A DNA stretch of 64,000 nt from Panorpa germanica (GCA_963678705.1 OY783203.1:29742535-29806534); one strand, 5' to 3'; numbered from the stretch's first letter, positions 28,934 to 41,515 are shown. Notes: generated by a model from the sequence alone, not told the origin. Made by a program: numbers and translations.

Positions 28934-29162
28934 AGGCTGGGTGCACACTGGAGTGTTTTTACTCTTTCTATATTTTTTTTTTTTATTTACAAGGTAATTA
29001 CAACTAAGCAAATATGCTTATCTAGCAATTTTTATATATAATAAGTACAATACGTATTCCAGATCCAATCCACTGACTAGTTCCGAAAGATTTATATACT
29101 CTTTCTATATAAGGATATGTCTGGCTAAAGACAGTTTTGTATCCAGTCTGCACCTAGGCTTT
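28934..29162. mobile_element. TIR-like element interrupted by a retroposon
   Basis: The left end AGGCTGGGTGCACACTGGA and the right end TCCAGTCTGCACCTAGGCT are imperfect inverted repeats. A further half-copy of this terminus (TCCAGTGTGCGCCTAG) occurs near 24848. The original element would be only ~100 bp without the nested insert. Confidence 0.5.
28960..29110 (-). mobile_element. Retroposed fragment with 14-bp target-site duplication
   Basis: TACTCTTTCTATAT occurs at 28960-28973 and again at 29097-29110. The ~123 bp between them start with a poly-T run, that is, a poly-A tail when read on the minus strand, preceded by TGTAAAT. This is the signature of target-primed reverse transcription (SINE or truncated LINE). 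Confidence 0.7.
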
Positions 29163-29335
29163 TATTTTTATTATTAACTTTACAAATAAATATTAGTATT
29201 TATGAACATTAACCAACCAAAACTACATTTATATATAAATTTGTCAGTATTTTTATACAATTGTCAAATAAACTTAATTCTTTTAAAAATTGTTGTTGGT
29301 TTATTCATTATTCGAGGTTCATTATTAGAGGTTCG

Positions 29336-32300
29336 TTATGGCCAAACTATGCTTTCAATCCAATTAATATAGGTAGATACTCTTGTATAAACTCCAGGTA
29401 TGCCAACTCCGCCACATCCGCTGCCGAAGGATGTAATGCCAATGATGCGGTACATACAGTAGATGCTGTCGTCTTGGTAGACTTGGAGGGGACCACCAGA
29501 GTCACCCTGAAATGAAACATATGGTAATTAGTTACAGGACATCTAGAAAATCAAGAAGAACTGATAATATCTTTATAGTTTCATTTAATAAGATTGATTG
29601 ATGTTATCAGAACGTTTTGTTATCACTGTTAAGAAACTATCTATCAAATAATGAAGATGGGCAAGACGTAGATCGCGATCAGTACGTTTTGTTAATACTA
29701 TTAATCGAAATATCAAAAGCTGAATTTCCATGAAACTTGGTAATAGTGTAATTCTACAAAACAATTTACGTCTTTAGGTATCTGCAATTTTAATATTATG
29801 TAAATGTTATGCTTTTGATTGTGTCGCACAGTTGGGTTACCTATCTAAAGCTAAGATTTGTTAGATATTTTTAATATTCATTGAAAAATATGATTGTTGT
29901 TTTTATACATTAAATATTGATGAAGATATCACTTTTATTCACTGACGTCATCTTTACCGATCTGTCGAGTTACTTTTTGTTCTATAACTTTTAATTCGTA
30001 AAAGATAGAAAGTTGAAATTTTGCATATGTATTACGGTGTTCAATGCTAACATTTTTTGAAAATCAGAAATTAAAAAATTAAAAAGGGGGGCGTTGAGAA
30101 AATTAGGGGGCCCGGTTAGGAAACTTTGGTTGGAGAAAGCTCAAATTTTGGATTGTGTAGAAATTGAAAATCATATTAAAAAAAAAATTCAAAATTTCAA
30201 AATTTTATTTGGGGGCACGGTGGCTTTTGGGGTTTTTGTCGAGAGTAAAAATTGGACTAGAAAGTTGAAATTTTGTATATGGGCTGATTTTGGTACCTAA
30301 TTTACAAATTGAAAAAAAAATTGCAAATTTTGAAAAAAAGTTGGTCAAATAATGAACAAATTGAGAAAAATATATTTTTTTAGTAAATTATTTGTTGTAT
30401 ATGCAAAATTAATATAGAATGAGTTAAATATTTCAATTTAAAAATGGAATTAAAATCCAATTTACACACAAAAGACAGGCGTCTCTTGCGACGGGGGACT
30501 CTAGTATCTTCTATAATATTGTAAGAATAATTACATAACTGAAAATCAGACATCAGAAATCAGTTAACTATTTGGTTAATAACTCAGATAAGTTTTTACG
30601 GTTTTCTTAATAAATAAAACAATATATGGTTCAATATGGTTCTTACCTGACACGTGTCCTTTACTTCCGTGTGGCTACCGGCACAAAGCTGCAAATCAGG
30701 GATGATGCCGTATCTAAGACGCCGTTGACTAATCAACGGAGCGTAACTAATATTGCAATCTTCCTGAGTAAACATGTCCAGCGTTACCTAAATAAATTAC
30801 GATAAGAACTACATGTACCAAAATTTGTAATCTGCACTTCATAAAAATGGCACCTTTTGGAGAATAGCACTGTTTGACCCATTTTCAGTTTTTCCCCAAC
30901 CAGTTGCTATCGCTCTGTGTTCTGTAATGTCGGCATCAATGTTTAGACAAGCGGGAACAGTAAAGGAATCCAGAAGAACGCTGAACACAAAGTAAAACTT
31001 TAATTTTATTAACAAACACAAGGTATTAGACGTAGTTCGTTTCAACAACTCACGATTGGTCTAGTTGCAGCAGAGCAATGTCGTTATAACGAGACGGTGG
31101 CTTATAGTCGGGATGCCGAATAATTTGTGCCACATCGTATTCTTGAAACTCGACCTCATCATCTGTGCTTTCTAGGTTAAGGTCACCAACTCTTGCGCGT
31201 TTGACATCTCCGCTAAAAATTGTAATGTAAATCGTTATTGAATCATAAATACAGATATTTCAACTATACCCTTTGGCACCTTTAATGTAACGGTATGTTT
31301 TATGACGGTATCTGAAATGTACGAGTATATCATATTTAAATATCAACGTAGTATTATCTTAACGAATAAAGCCTCTATGTTTAATATTGTAACCTAATAA
31401 ACACAGTTACGTAGCATATATGTAAAGCTTGTTTAACACTCCATGTGAACACTCTATTTTTCTTTGAAGGAACAGTTGACTTTCTCGAGTTTCCTAAGCT
31501 TTCAAAAAATCTGAAAAAATTCTGAATTACTTCTTGAAGTATCTACTACATGATCCAGAAGTTGCCAAAGTCCAAAGTTTAAAACCGTTGTTAATAAAAA
31601 CTGAGTATAGTAGAGTAGAGTAGTTGAATAGTAAAAAATTCGGAGAAAACGGAATATTGTTAAAAAATTTGTAACTTTATAACAAACAAATATTAAAAAA
31701 ACCGGTTGTAGTCCTTTTTATCTTAGACTATAAGCTTTCGTAAAAATGTAGTGTCTTTGGCGCGGGCTTTAAAAAGTTGAACTATTTGTGCACTTGAAAG
31801 TGGGGAATATTTTACGGATTCAGGCATGTAATAATAAATGGAACGGTGATTATTCGGCATAAAATAAGTTTTTATTGTTGAAAATAGTGAAATAATAATT
31901 AATAATAGTTAATAATAATTAGTGTCAAAAAAAAATTTACGGTATTGAGACAAAAGTGGCTACGATGATTATCGCAAACCGGGGCCCCGCACGATACACA
32001 ATTAAATTACATCAAACATTTATTTTAACCATGAAAAAACTGTAAAACAACGAGAAAAGCAAAAGAAAGTGCATTTACTAACATTAGAAAATACTAACGT
32101 CGTGTGTACACTGACCCTTTTAGGGGAAGCAAGTTTCCCTGACTCGCCTTTGCAAGTAAACTGCCAGATCCGGACGCTGCTGGAACCTTAAGTCCCCATC
32201 ACTACCTAGATTTTTTAGGGGGCATAGGTGAAGCGCGCTCTGCACTCATGAGAGAGAAATAGGAATTTGAAATTTCAATTGTTCCTTAAAAGACCCAGTA

Positions 32301-35300
32301 TACACAAGCAGGGTTAACATTGTCTTTAGCAAACCATTCGTTTACGTTCAACATAAATTTGTTAATTTTTCTTGAACTTAGGCCCGTCGCATACTGCAAC
32401 CGTATTATAGCGAATTTTGACCAGACGTATACGCGCTACAATTTAGGTAATTATATTACCTAAAATTAAAATATATGAAAATAATACAATCTTTAAAAGA
32501 AATTGTTTTAATCGGACTATTAGATTTAGAATTCTACTCACAATTCTGCAACGAAAGTGCAATGACCAGCTGTGAGTACAAATCGTTCACTAATTAGCGT
32601 TCCTCCACAGCTCCATCGTATTTGGGATCCATCTTCAAATCCAAGCGCAACCTTTAACATTTTATGTTACATAAGTTTATACACGATGAAAAAAGGATAC
32701 ATAAGGTACTCATGACTATTAATATTACCTGCTAAATACAATTATATATAATAAAAGTTTATTATTCATAAAAAAGTTAGGTTAATATATCAAAAGTTAG
32801 CTTTCGTTACAAATTTGAATTTTCCAATGTTATGACAAGCTTGTTGTGCAAGTTTCTTGTAAAAGATGTAGTAGACTTATGTAAAACTTCGGTAAATAAT
32901 AAAACAACGTAACAAGGTAAAAAATATTATGTTAAATAATACATGACCTTACGTTTTGTAGAGGGAAGGCTGTGTATAAAAATAGTGTAGTGACTTAGAA
33001 TCAGTTCCACTTCTTGTTTTAACATACATGACATTATCTGTTTCTCTCACGTTAAATTGAATTCGTAATAGTCACAATTTACTTTAGTTGGAGGCCGTCT
33101 TAAATTGGCGCTCTAGTTGCAGCCCACTCGCAAGTAGAAAATGTAACGTAATGTAACAATTAAATAAAGCTTGTAGAAAGCTAGCAAGTGCACCGAAAAA
33201 CGATGGTGGTCGATGAATAGTTTTGGAAATAGGTTATCGTTAAATGAAATTGAAATAAACAAAGACGTAGTCACCATATGCGGAAACTCTCTAGGTTTTG
33301 CATTCTCCCCTCCTAAGATTAATTCCGAGGCTTTGTGACCACATCTGTTAACTACAACCGGATCACTAAAGACCATTGTTGGAGGATAAATTGTCTCGTT
33401 CACATATCTGCTGTACTCCGCACATTCTAAAAATGAAACGATATATGTTTTAAAAACAGCTACACAAAATATGACAACATTTCATCTCTTCTCTCACTTT
33501 GGTATGCTTTTCTAGTACTGTGTCTTGGAATAACCGCGGGTGTCGTTGTCGCCGGTGGGGCAGGGGTTGTAGTAGTTATGATGGCTGGAGTTTCTTCAGG
33601 ACAACAAACTATTGGTGTTATATCAAGGAATCCACATATCTGTGGTGGTATTCTTCTTATTTGAAGTGCTGCAATTGCAGCAGGACAGAGATTTATAAGT
33701 TTGCAAACTCCCGGACCGTTGTTAACTCTACATGGCTGACCTGGAAGTTTGAATAAAATATTTCATAAATAAAATCTGGAGAAATAGACGTAGAATAGAG
33801 ATAAATATCTTTTAAGTACCCGCAAAACATAAAACATAGACATTACTTTTCATTCATGTAATATTTTCCTGAAGCAAAAACATGTTTTATTTTATAACTA
33901 TTCCAAAATTATTTAATTATTCAATTTTAAAAAAGAAATCCTTTAAATTTTATAATCCTTAAAAATGTAGTCTTATAAAGTTTAATAAGCAGGATAATTC
34001 GCAAAAGGGTCAATTTATTTTCCAAACAGCAGTAAAATAGTTCACAAAACGTTGTATATTATTGTAAAATGGTTTACTTAACAGGAAACTTTTCTTATGT
34101 TAGATCGGTTAGTTTTATTACAAAAAAGAGTCAATAAGTTAATAACTTAGTAGACATAAATGTATCATTTACGTAACATATGTACTCATCTGTGGCGCGT
34201 GCTGTAAATTTGCTGATGTTCGTTCTACTGCAAGTAAGAACTTCCTTAAAGTGAAGATTTGGACATTTTTAATGTTTAAATATTCTGCTCAAACTATAGG
34301 ATTATTTATTTAATTTATTTAAGGTCGGCCTATTTGCGATACTGAGTCTTATCACCGACGAACTCCACTACTGTGACAGATTGTATGGTGTTGAGGCCTC
34401 TTATATGTGAGCTGCTTAATAAGTTTATGATTATGTAAGTACATAATCAAATGAACCTGATAATAACTAAACTCAGAAATTATAGTTCTGGTTCGGAGAT
34501 CGAAGCCGAAGACACAGCAGTCTGACAATAACCATCAATGCTCTTGACCACTGTGCCATTAGGAAATTTAGTTTTTTCTAAAAATGTTATAAATAAAAAT
34601 GATAATTGATTCAAGGTTTCAAATTTTATTATAGCAAAGGTCATGTTATCAATTTTGATAATAATGTTCCTTTGAAACCGCTGTGCGTGTGTATCGTACT
34701 TGTGGTTTTTTAGAATGACTGTCACAACTTAAATATGTGCTAATATATGTATATTGACCTTTTATATTTCTAAATATCCAAAAGGTTGACATAAATAGTT
34801 ATTTAAAATGTGAATTTCTGTTTTGCCGCTTAATTTTTAGTCATAATATAACGACATGCGATTATAAGTGATCGAAATTATTTTTCTTTGTTTTCCACCT
34901 TTATAATATCAAATCTTTATGTGTTGTTTGAAACAGCTGTCACTAGCATTGTTATGCATCTCTTTTACGTTTTGCTGTATAAAAAGAAAGAGTATTGAAA
35001 TTGCACATGACGACGAATCATTACCATTTTTTTATAACGTTTGATCCTCTTCATGATTGTGAACTCGTGCTGAATTGAAATACAGGTTAATATATGTATA
35101 TTGGCATTTCTATTTTATTAAATATCTTAAAGTTGACGGAGATATAGTTCTTTTAAATTTGAATGTTTGTGTTGCCGCTTAATTTTCAACTGTCTTTTGA
35201 CGTCACGGAATAAGAGTCAACTAATAAATAAATGATCTTATTTTTTTTTGTTCTGTTCATAATATAAAACTGTATGAGTTGAATGATCCAAATTTAAGTA

Positions 35301-35674
35301 ATTACTACGTACCACTGACAGTTCATGAATGTTTTTTACACTCTGTTGTACAAAAGGTAGGTAAAAGGTTAGGAATCGAACGTGACGTCACAGAACAACT
35401 TATTCTTTATAACTTTAAATCCCTTTAATTATTAATAAAGTGTTATAATATGGCGATTTTTAATAAAGAATTGTACATTTGAGGCCAATTGATTTCACTT
35501 TTTCTGAATTTTATCAATATGTAATAGAGTTGTAAATAAATTGAGAAATTAAGACAGGTTCTTAAACATTAGAATTTATTTAATATTAATGCATATCTTA
35601 CCTTGATCTTGTGCGAAGGAAATAGCAAATATTACAGTGAATACCGAACAAACTGACAACATCTTACTAGACAT
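29336..35674 (-). CDS. CLIP-domain serine protease A (snake-type)
   Basis: Secreted zymogen of the snake/CLIPC type. Eight exons: 35602-35674, 33498-33740, 33275-33426, 32542-32651, 31054-31212, 30854-30980, 30647-30787, 29336-29506; phases agree, 391 aa. Signal peptide 1-20; CLIP domain about 28-70 (QPC, GVC, LC, QIC, VCC cysteines); Thr/Pro-rich linker ([14 protein letters not shown]); linker Cys in NRCGH; activation at SEL|ILGG near residue 142, so P1 is Leu. The trypsin-fold triad is His186 (TAGHC), Asp237 (YNDIALL) and Ser338 (GDSGGP). The Asp before TCQGDSGG predicts trypsin-like specificity. It is the most diverged and most intron-rich (by length) member of the array; its introns carry repeat DNA (29975-30505 and a less AT-rich patch at 32.10-32.26 kb). 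The physiological substrate is not inferable; relatives act in Toll and prophenoloxidase cascades. Confidence 0.9.
29975..30505 (+). repeat. Interspersed repeat, long copy (intron of protease A)
   Basis: Inverted relative of 36040-36260. Shared words in opposite orientation include TATAACTTTTAATTCGTAAA, GTATTACGGTGTTCAA, GAGTTAAATATTTCAATTTA and TTGCGACGGGG. The longer copy also has an internal partial duplication of AGAAAGTTGAAATTTTG and G-runs around 30087-30115. No coding capacity. Confidence 0.65.
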
Positions 35675-36639
35675 TGTGTCACCGTTATAAACAGACTGAG
35701 ACTGATAATACTTCATTAGTTTTAATTGGTATTTATTGAAGTTAGTAGTGAACGGATCATTAATTCGGATGTTTCATTCCATGTTTGGTAGAAATGTTTA
35801 TGTTAGATGATAAAGAAACTTGCGAAACCACATCCTCTAAAACTACTAATTTTTATAAACAAATACGAGTACAAATATAAATACATATATTTCAATTTGT
35901 ACAAGTATTAGCAAATGTGTAAATTGTTACGATTATGCTTAAAGATAATTTTATGTATTTACAAATGGAGTAAACCACCGAATAAAGGTTATATTCATTA
36001 CTCTCCACTTTCACGATCGAGCATTATTAAATAACTTGCGTTTATCCCCGTCGCAAGCGACGATTGCGTTTTGTGTGTAAATTGAATTTAATTTCAAATT
36101 TTAATTCTATTTTTAAATTGAAATATTTAACTCGTTCTATAACACCTCCTTTTCCAATTTTTCAATTTCCAATATTAGCATTCAACACCGTAATACACAT
36201 GCCAAATTTCAACTTTCCATCTTTTACGAATTAAAAGTTATAGAGCAAAAAGCAAAATTTTTTTTTTTGTTTTTCAAAAACTACGGGCTGTCAATATATT
36301 CAGGGGAAAATCCGAGGCCGCCAACAGTCTTAGAAATCTTTTCTCTCTGAAATAAGAAATTATCATAAAGATGCATGGAGTCGTTTTCGAGCCACCATAC
36401 GAATCGCGTAAACATACTAGCTCTTCGCCCCATTGCCTGGCAATGGGTATGTATTATACGTTTGTTATAGAAAAAGAAACTTCTAGAGCGATGAAAATTT
36501 GTTTGATAATCCTTATTTCTTATTTGTCTAATTTCTAATAGAGTAATATCCGCTAAATTGATTAAAGTTAAATTGATAAACAGTTTTATTTAAAATTTAA
36601 AATATGTACAATTTTCTGGCTTTTTTGTATGTAAAAAAC
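35675..36639. other. 5' flank of protease A
   Basis: Promoter region of A followed by repeat DNA (36040-36260) and a less AT-rich patch at about 36.30-36.45 kb, which looks like old transposon sequence but was not identified. No gene is seen. Confidence 0.4.
36040..36260 (-). repeat. Interspersed repeat, short inverted copy
   Basis: Reverse-complement relative of the repeat at 29975-30505. It carries a GTCGCAAGCGAC palindromic core near 36051 at the end corresponding to the right end of the long copy. The two copies lie in inverted orientation across most of protease gene A. Confidence 0.65.
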
Positions 36640-37858
36640 TTTTCATACAGTTATATCCACTAAACTTTAAGAAGACGAACTGTGTTAGTAAATTTGAGAT
36701 ATCTTAATCTTTCTGGATTTTATAAGGTGTTCTTAAATGGAATGGAATTTTTTCTGAAAAAAAATAATTATTGTTTCTTTAATTTCTTTTGATGCAATTA
36801 TATCCTTTAATGTTTAAGAAAACGAACTGCGATACAACAATTGAAATATCTTAACTATTTTGGATTTTATTCGGTGATAGGACTCAGCATCGGAAATAGG
36901 CCGACGTTAAATAAAAAAAAAAAAAAAAAATTTGGATTTTATAAGAGGTTCTAAAAATTAATGGATTTTTTTTAAAATCGAAAAATGATTGATTTCTTAA
37001 TACTTTTTGATGCAGTTATATCCAATTATATTTAAAAAGACGAACTGTGTTAAAAAATTTAAAATATCTTAATATTTGTGGATTTTATAAAGGGTTCTAA
37101 AGATTCATGGACTTCTTTTCAAAAAGAAAAATTATTGATTTATTAACATTTTTTGATGCAGTTATATTCATTTATATTTAGGAAGACGCACTGCATTACA
37201 AAATTTGAAATATCTTAATATTTGTGGATTTTATAAGAGGTTCTAATATTTAAACTATTTTGGATTTTATAAGGGGATCTAAAAATTCATGGACTTTTTT
37301 TTCAAAAAGAAAAATTATTGATTTAATAATATTTTTTGATACAGTTATATCCATTTATATTTAAGAAGATGAACTGCGTTAAAAAATTTGAAATATCTTA
37401 ATATTTGTGGATTTTATAAGGGGTTCTAAAAATTCATGGACTTTTTTCCAAAAAAAAGTATTGATTTCTTAATATTTTTTGATGCAGTTATATCAATTTA
37501 TATTTAAGAAGACGAACTGCTTTAAAAAATTTGAAATATTTTAATATTTGTGGATTTTATAAGGGGTTCTAAAAATTCATGGACTTTTTTTTAAAAAAGA
37601 AAAATTATTGATTTCTTAATATTTTTTGATACAGTTATATCCATTTATATTTAAGAAGACGAACTGCGTTAAAGAAATTGAAATATCTTAATATTTGTGG
37701 ATTTTATAAGGGATTCTAAAAATTCATGGACTTTTTTTCAAAAAGAAAAATTATTGATTTAATAATATTTTTTGATACAGTTATATCCATTTATATTTAA
37801 GAAGACGAACTGCGTTTAAAAATTTGAAATATCTTAATATTTGTGGATTTTATACATG
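36640..37858. repeat. ~145-bp satellite array, eight copies
   Basis: Tandem units share the words ACAGTTATATCC, AAGAAGACGAACTGCGTT, GAAATATCTTAATATTTG, TGGATTTTATAAGGGGTTC and AAAATTCATGGAC. The GACGAACTG core recurs near 36672, 36823, 37038, 37183, 37368, 37510, 37658 and 37802. The basic period is 142-148 bp. Two longer intervals are explained in part by an insertion (36871-36930) and a partial duplication (about 37230-37270). Copies at the right end are most alike. The array ends directly at the 3' end of protease gene B. Confidence 0.85.
36859..36942 (+). mobile_element. 60-bp retroposed tail inside the satellite
   Basis: TTTGGATTTTAT is present at 36859-36870 and 36931-36942. The 60 bp between end in ACGTTAAATAAA and a run of ~18 A. 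This looks like a severely 5'-truncated retroposon with target-site duplication. A similar end, GGCCAACGTTAAATAAA, occurs at about 54690. Confidence 0.6.
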
Positions 37859-37891
37859 TTTATACATGTATTGCAGGCTACTAGCAATTTG

Positions 37892-40800
37892 TTAAGGCCA
37901 CACAATACTCTCAATCCATGGAACATATGCTGATACTCTGGTGTAGACTCCTGGAGTTCCAATTGTGCCACAACCAATGCCGAAGGAAGTCACTCCGATG
38001 ATGCTGTACATGCAGTAAATGTCGATTTTCTGGTAAACTTGAAGAGGACCGCCAGAATCACCCTTTGTAAAATATAAATATTATAAGAAGGATTGCTAAT
38101 TTACTATAGCACGTTTTTTCTTACGATTTTTTGTGTCTCTCCTTGTCCTGCCACTGTACCACAGAGTGACTCCCCTACAAACAATTTTGATCCGAAGCGT
38201 ACACTGATAGAAGGATTTTTTTGTATTTAACAAGATTTGTTAATATTTAATAAATAATTTATTAGAGGATAGGTCCTTAACAAATATTTACTACTATTTA
38301 ACAAACGATTTATTAATATATAAAAAATGATTTAGTCGTATGTCGTATATTACCATGATGCGCACGGACACACGAGTATTCTGTTATGTATATATATACA
38401 TATTTATTTACAACTACGCGTTAAGTATAGCCATCTACCAACACCGACCACCAACAAAATATTTTTTAACTATTAACAAATCTTATTTGGTGGAAATAAA
38501 TATTTTTTTCAATATATTAAAGCTTCTTAATAGTTACAAAAATTTTGTTCTCATAAAAAATAGATTTAGTTAATACTAACGAATATTGTTAATAGTATAA
38601 AAATATTTTTTCCACCCAAAAAAATATCTGAAAAAGATTTTAATAAATTGATTTATTAAATACAAACAAATCCTTCTATCAGTGTATAAAACTAGAATAC
38701 CATATTCTATAACTCGACCTAGTATAGGAATCGATATTATGAATAGCAAAGAAAAAAGAGTATTCGTTGCGAAAGCATTTTGGATCAAAAACGGAGGCGA
38801 ACGTTTCAGAAACAAAAATGCATTACTCCACACCATAAACTTAAGCTTTAAAATATGAAATTTCTTTTCCTGAACGTACCCAAACATATTTTACTACCTG
38901 TGGCTTAGAATGTGATTCGAAAAATCTTACTCAAATTGTAATCAGGATATTCGACATTATTACGAACCGATAAAAGTTTGTAGGGATGTGTTTATGACCA
39001 GAAATACTCGAAAAAATATTCTATATATTTTTGTTATGAAATTTTTCCATATTTTATACTCGTATATAATTTCTATATCATTTATGCTTACCTGGCACAC
39101 ATCCTTAATTTCTTTATTATGGCCTGCACACAATTGAGTTTCTTCTACAATTCCAAACTTCAACTTTCTCTCAGATATTAAAGGAGCATATGATGCATTA
39201 CAGTCTGCTTGACTGAACATTTCTAATTCCACCTAAAGTAATATAAATTCATTACTAAGCATTCCATTATCGCAGATACAAAATTTTCAAATATTAAATA
39301 CTGTTTCCAATGTGATGAAGTGAAGTACTGAAAATTTAAAATGAAGTACAAGTGACATCTGCGTTCAGAACAATCGCACACTGGAGAAACGATTATTTTA
39401 CAACAAAGTCAAAATTGTCATAAAACAGTCGTGTCTAACCAACATGTCGCGGCCCTCCTTATCATTTTATTTACTTGTAGAAGGTTATCACTGCGGTCGC
39501 CATCGAATGATGTTCTACCCCAGCCAGTTGCAACGACTGCTTTGTCTGTTATAACGGGGTCCCAACGTAAGCATGCCGGAACTGTTAATGGATTAAGAAC
39601 GACTCTATAAAAGAGAAACAAAAATTAAAGATACAAGTTGCCACTTGCCCAGATCAGAAATATTTATAAGTACGGATTTTAAGAGAGAAATAGTTGGAAA
39701 AATAAGTCCATCGACGGAACTGCAAATGTTCAACCCTTCAGAAAACTATAATTTTAGTCTAGCAGGAAAAGAAAAATTTATATTAATTAATAGCTCAACA
39801 AAATTCATATTATGGGATCATGCTGTATGCTAATTCCATCGCTTGATTAGTTCTACGTTAACTTTCCCTTCAGCAGTTGGTAATTTATAGATCCTGGCTC
39901 TAAGATGTGACAATTTAGCAATATTTCAACATTAAGTTTATGATGAAAAACTTACGTTCCATCTATTCTCAACAGAGCTATGTCGTTGTATCTGGAAGGC
40001 CGCTTATACTCCGGGTGGGGAATAATTTCAGCAATATCAAATTCTTGTTGTCGGGAGATTGCCTGGTTGTTGGTTTCTACAAGATACACATTGCCAACTC
40101 GAACTCTTTTTACGTCTCCACTGGAAATGATAAGGTAATAAATAAACTGGCATTGAATAAATACTGCAACATTCGTGAACATTCATTTGAAGTTTTGATG
40201 GTTTACTCACTATTCTTGAGTAGAGATGCAGTGTCCTGCCGTGAGGATAAAACGGTCGCTAATTAGACTTCCTCCACAAATCCATTTGATGGTCGAACCG
40301 TCTTCGTAGCCAAGAGCTGCCTGCAATGTTATGAATGTTAATGTTCCATCTAATATAGTATTTGAATTTATTAACAGTAGCCAATATTTATAATTCGATA
40401 ATCAATTCGTATACCAATCATACCATATGTGGAAATTCACCCGGAAGAGTACGTTTTCCTCCAACTATACCAAGTTGATATTTTCGGAAACATCTATTGA
40501 CTTTAAATTTCTCCATCCCAAATTCTGTTGGTACGTCGATCCAGTCATAATTATACTCGGAGTATTCTGCACATTCTATAAATGAAGTTGTGTTGATCAT
40601 AAAAGTCTTTACTCGTTACATATTTCCTTATCATTATTACAATTCATATTTTCATTTAAAAATAGTTATTAAAGATATGGAGTTTATTTTTTCTTTGAAG
40701 AAATGTTATATAAATAGATTTTTACTTTGATATGATTTGCTTTTAGTTATATCAGTTTCTGCACAGCAAACTACTGGCACTGTTGATCCCCTGGGGAAGG

Positions 40801-41278
40801 AACAAATAGTGGGATTTTGTCGCAGTTCTTGAAGAGCTTCAATAGCTGAAGGACATTCATCTAAAAGTCTGCAAACTCCCGTGTTTCTTTCAGCTTTGCA
40901 AGTTTTACCTGCAAATAGAGAATTATAGTTAAGATGACATTTCTTAAATGAAAGAAAAAACAGAGTTAGTTCCTTAGCTCCTTTTGCTCGTATAAAAGCG
41001 GTCATACTTGTTTCTCAAAACGCATCTCTACCTTTCTCGTCCTTCTTTCTTTTATAAATATACGTGACTACTACAATTAGTGAAAATATGTAAAACTCAG
41101 AATTATAAATGAAGAAGAATTGTTTCTTATATTCTATATATGGTATTCATAATAATAGCCCCTTAGTTTAAAATCAGTACACATGAAACTTACCTTCTTT
41201 TTGAGCTTTAGTTCCTTGAACATTTAATGTTGATATATAACACAAGAAATGAATGATAAATACTTGTTTATATAACAT
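37892..41278 (-). CDS. CLIP-domain serine protease B
   Basis: Complete eight-exon gene: 41194-41278, 40726-40908, 40424-40575, 40211-40320, 39956-40120, 39475-39604, 39092-39232, 37892-38062; 378 aa. Signal peptide 1-26; CLIP domain with Cys32, 41, 47, 64, 76, 77; linker with Cys118; mature enzyme starts at Ile126 (IVGG). Triad His170, Asp223, Ser325; Asp319 in the S1 pocket and Gly residues at the 216 and 226 positions indicate cleavage after Arg/Lys. The residues before IVGG are YQLG, so the activating cut would follow Gly, unusual for this family. Cys pairs 42-58, 168-182 and 191-220 (chymotrypsin numbering) are all present. A 483-bp MITE sits in the last intron. A TATA box and a conserved upstream block precede the gene. 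Confidence 0.93.
38202..38684. mobile_element. 483-bp MITE in the last intron of protease B
   Basis: Terminal inverted repeats of ~28 bp start CACTGATAGAAGGATTT and differ at one position over the first 28. TA flanks both ends. The corresponding introns of genes C (near 41820) and D (near 44941) have the uninterrupted sequence GCGTATAAAATTCGAATAC, so the empty site is preserved and the insertion postdates the gene duplications. Confidence 0.9.
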
Positions 41279-41336
41279 GTTGTTAGTTCAATTGGTCAAC
41301 TACTAGTCTTCAGAATAACTGCTTGAATAAACTGAG

Positions 41337-41419
41337 TTTTTATAGAGCCAGCGGATTAAAAATTATTGCTTTCTTTGCAGAAACATTTCTAAGGTCAAAA
41401 GCTGGTAGATTTGTCAGCT
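41337..41419 (-). promoter_or_regulatory. Promoter of protease B: TATA box and conserved block
   Basis: On the minus strand TATAAAAA (41337-41344) lies ~60 bp before the ATG. About 50 bp further upstream is a block that reads AAGGTCAAAAGCTGG then GATTTGTCAG on the plus strand (41391-41419). The same block stands upstream of all B-H first exons. Confidence 0.65.
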
Positions 41420-41515
41420 ATATTTAATCTTATATTAAATAAAAAAACAAATGATTATCTTTACAGTTTAATTATCGATAGGTTTATACATTTATTACAA
41501 GCTACTGGCAATTTG

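Larger units (their letters stand above)
28530..29335. other. Spacer between fibrinogen and protease genes
   Basis: Convergent 3' ends of the two genes. It contains a TIR-like pair (28934-29162) with a nested retroposed insert (28960-29110), listed separately. Confidence 0.5.

Noticed and set aside
33499..33756. 85-aa plus-strand ORF
   Set aside because: Antisense to the CLIP exon of protease A. The Cys/Ser-rich look comes from the opposite strand.
36640..37858. CRISPR-like array
   Set aside because: Units are ~145 bp, AT-rich and contiguous without spacers, in an insect genome: an ordinary satellite.
39940..40266. Plus-strand ORFs recurring in each protease gene (also near 43085, 46396, 49757, 52225, 60350)
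   Set aside because: They repeat because they are antisense to the conserved exon 5 of each paralogue. Not a separate family.
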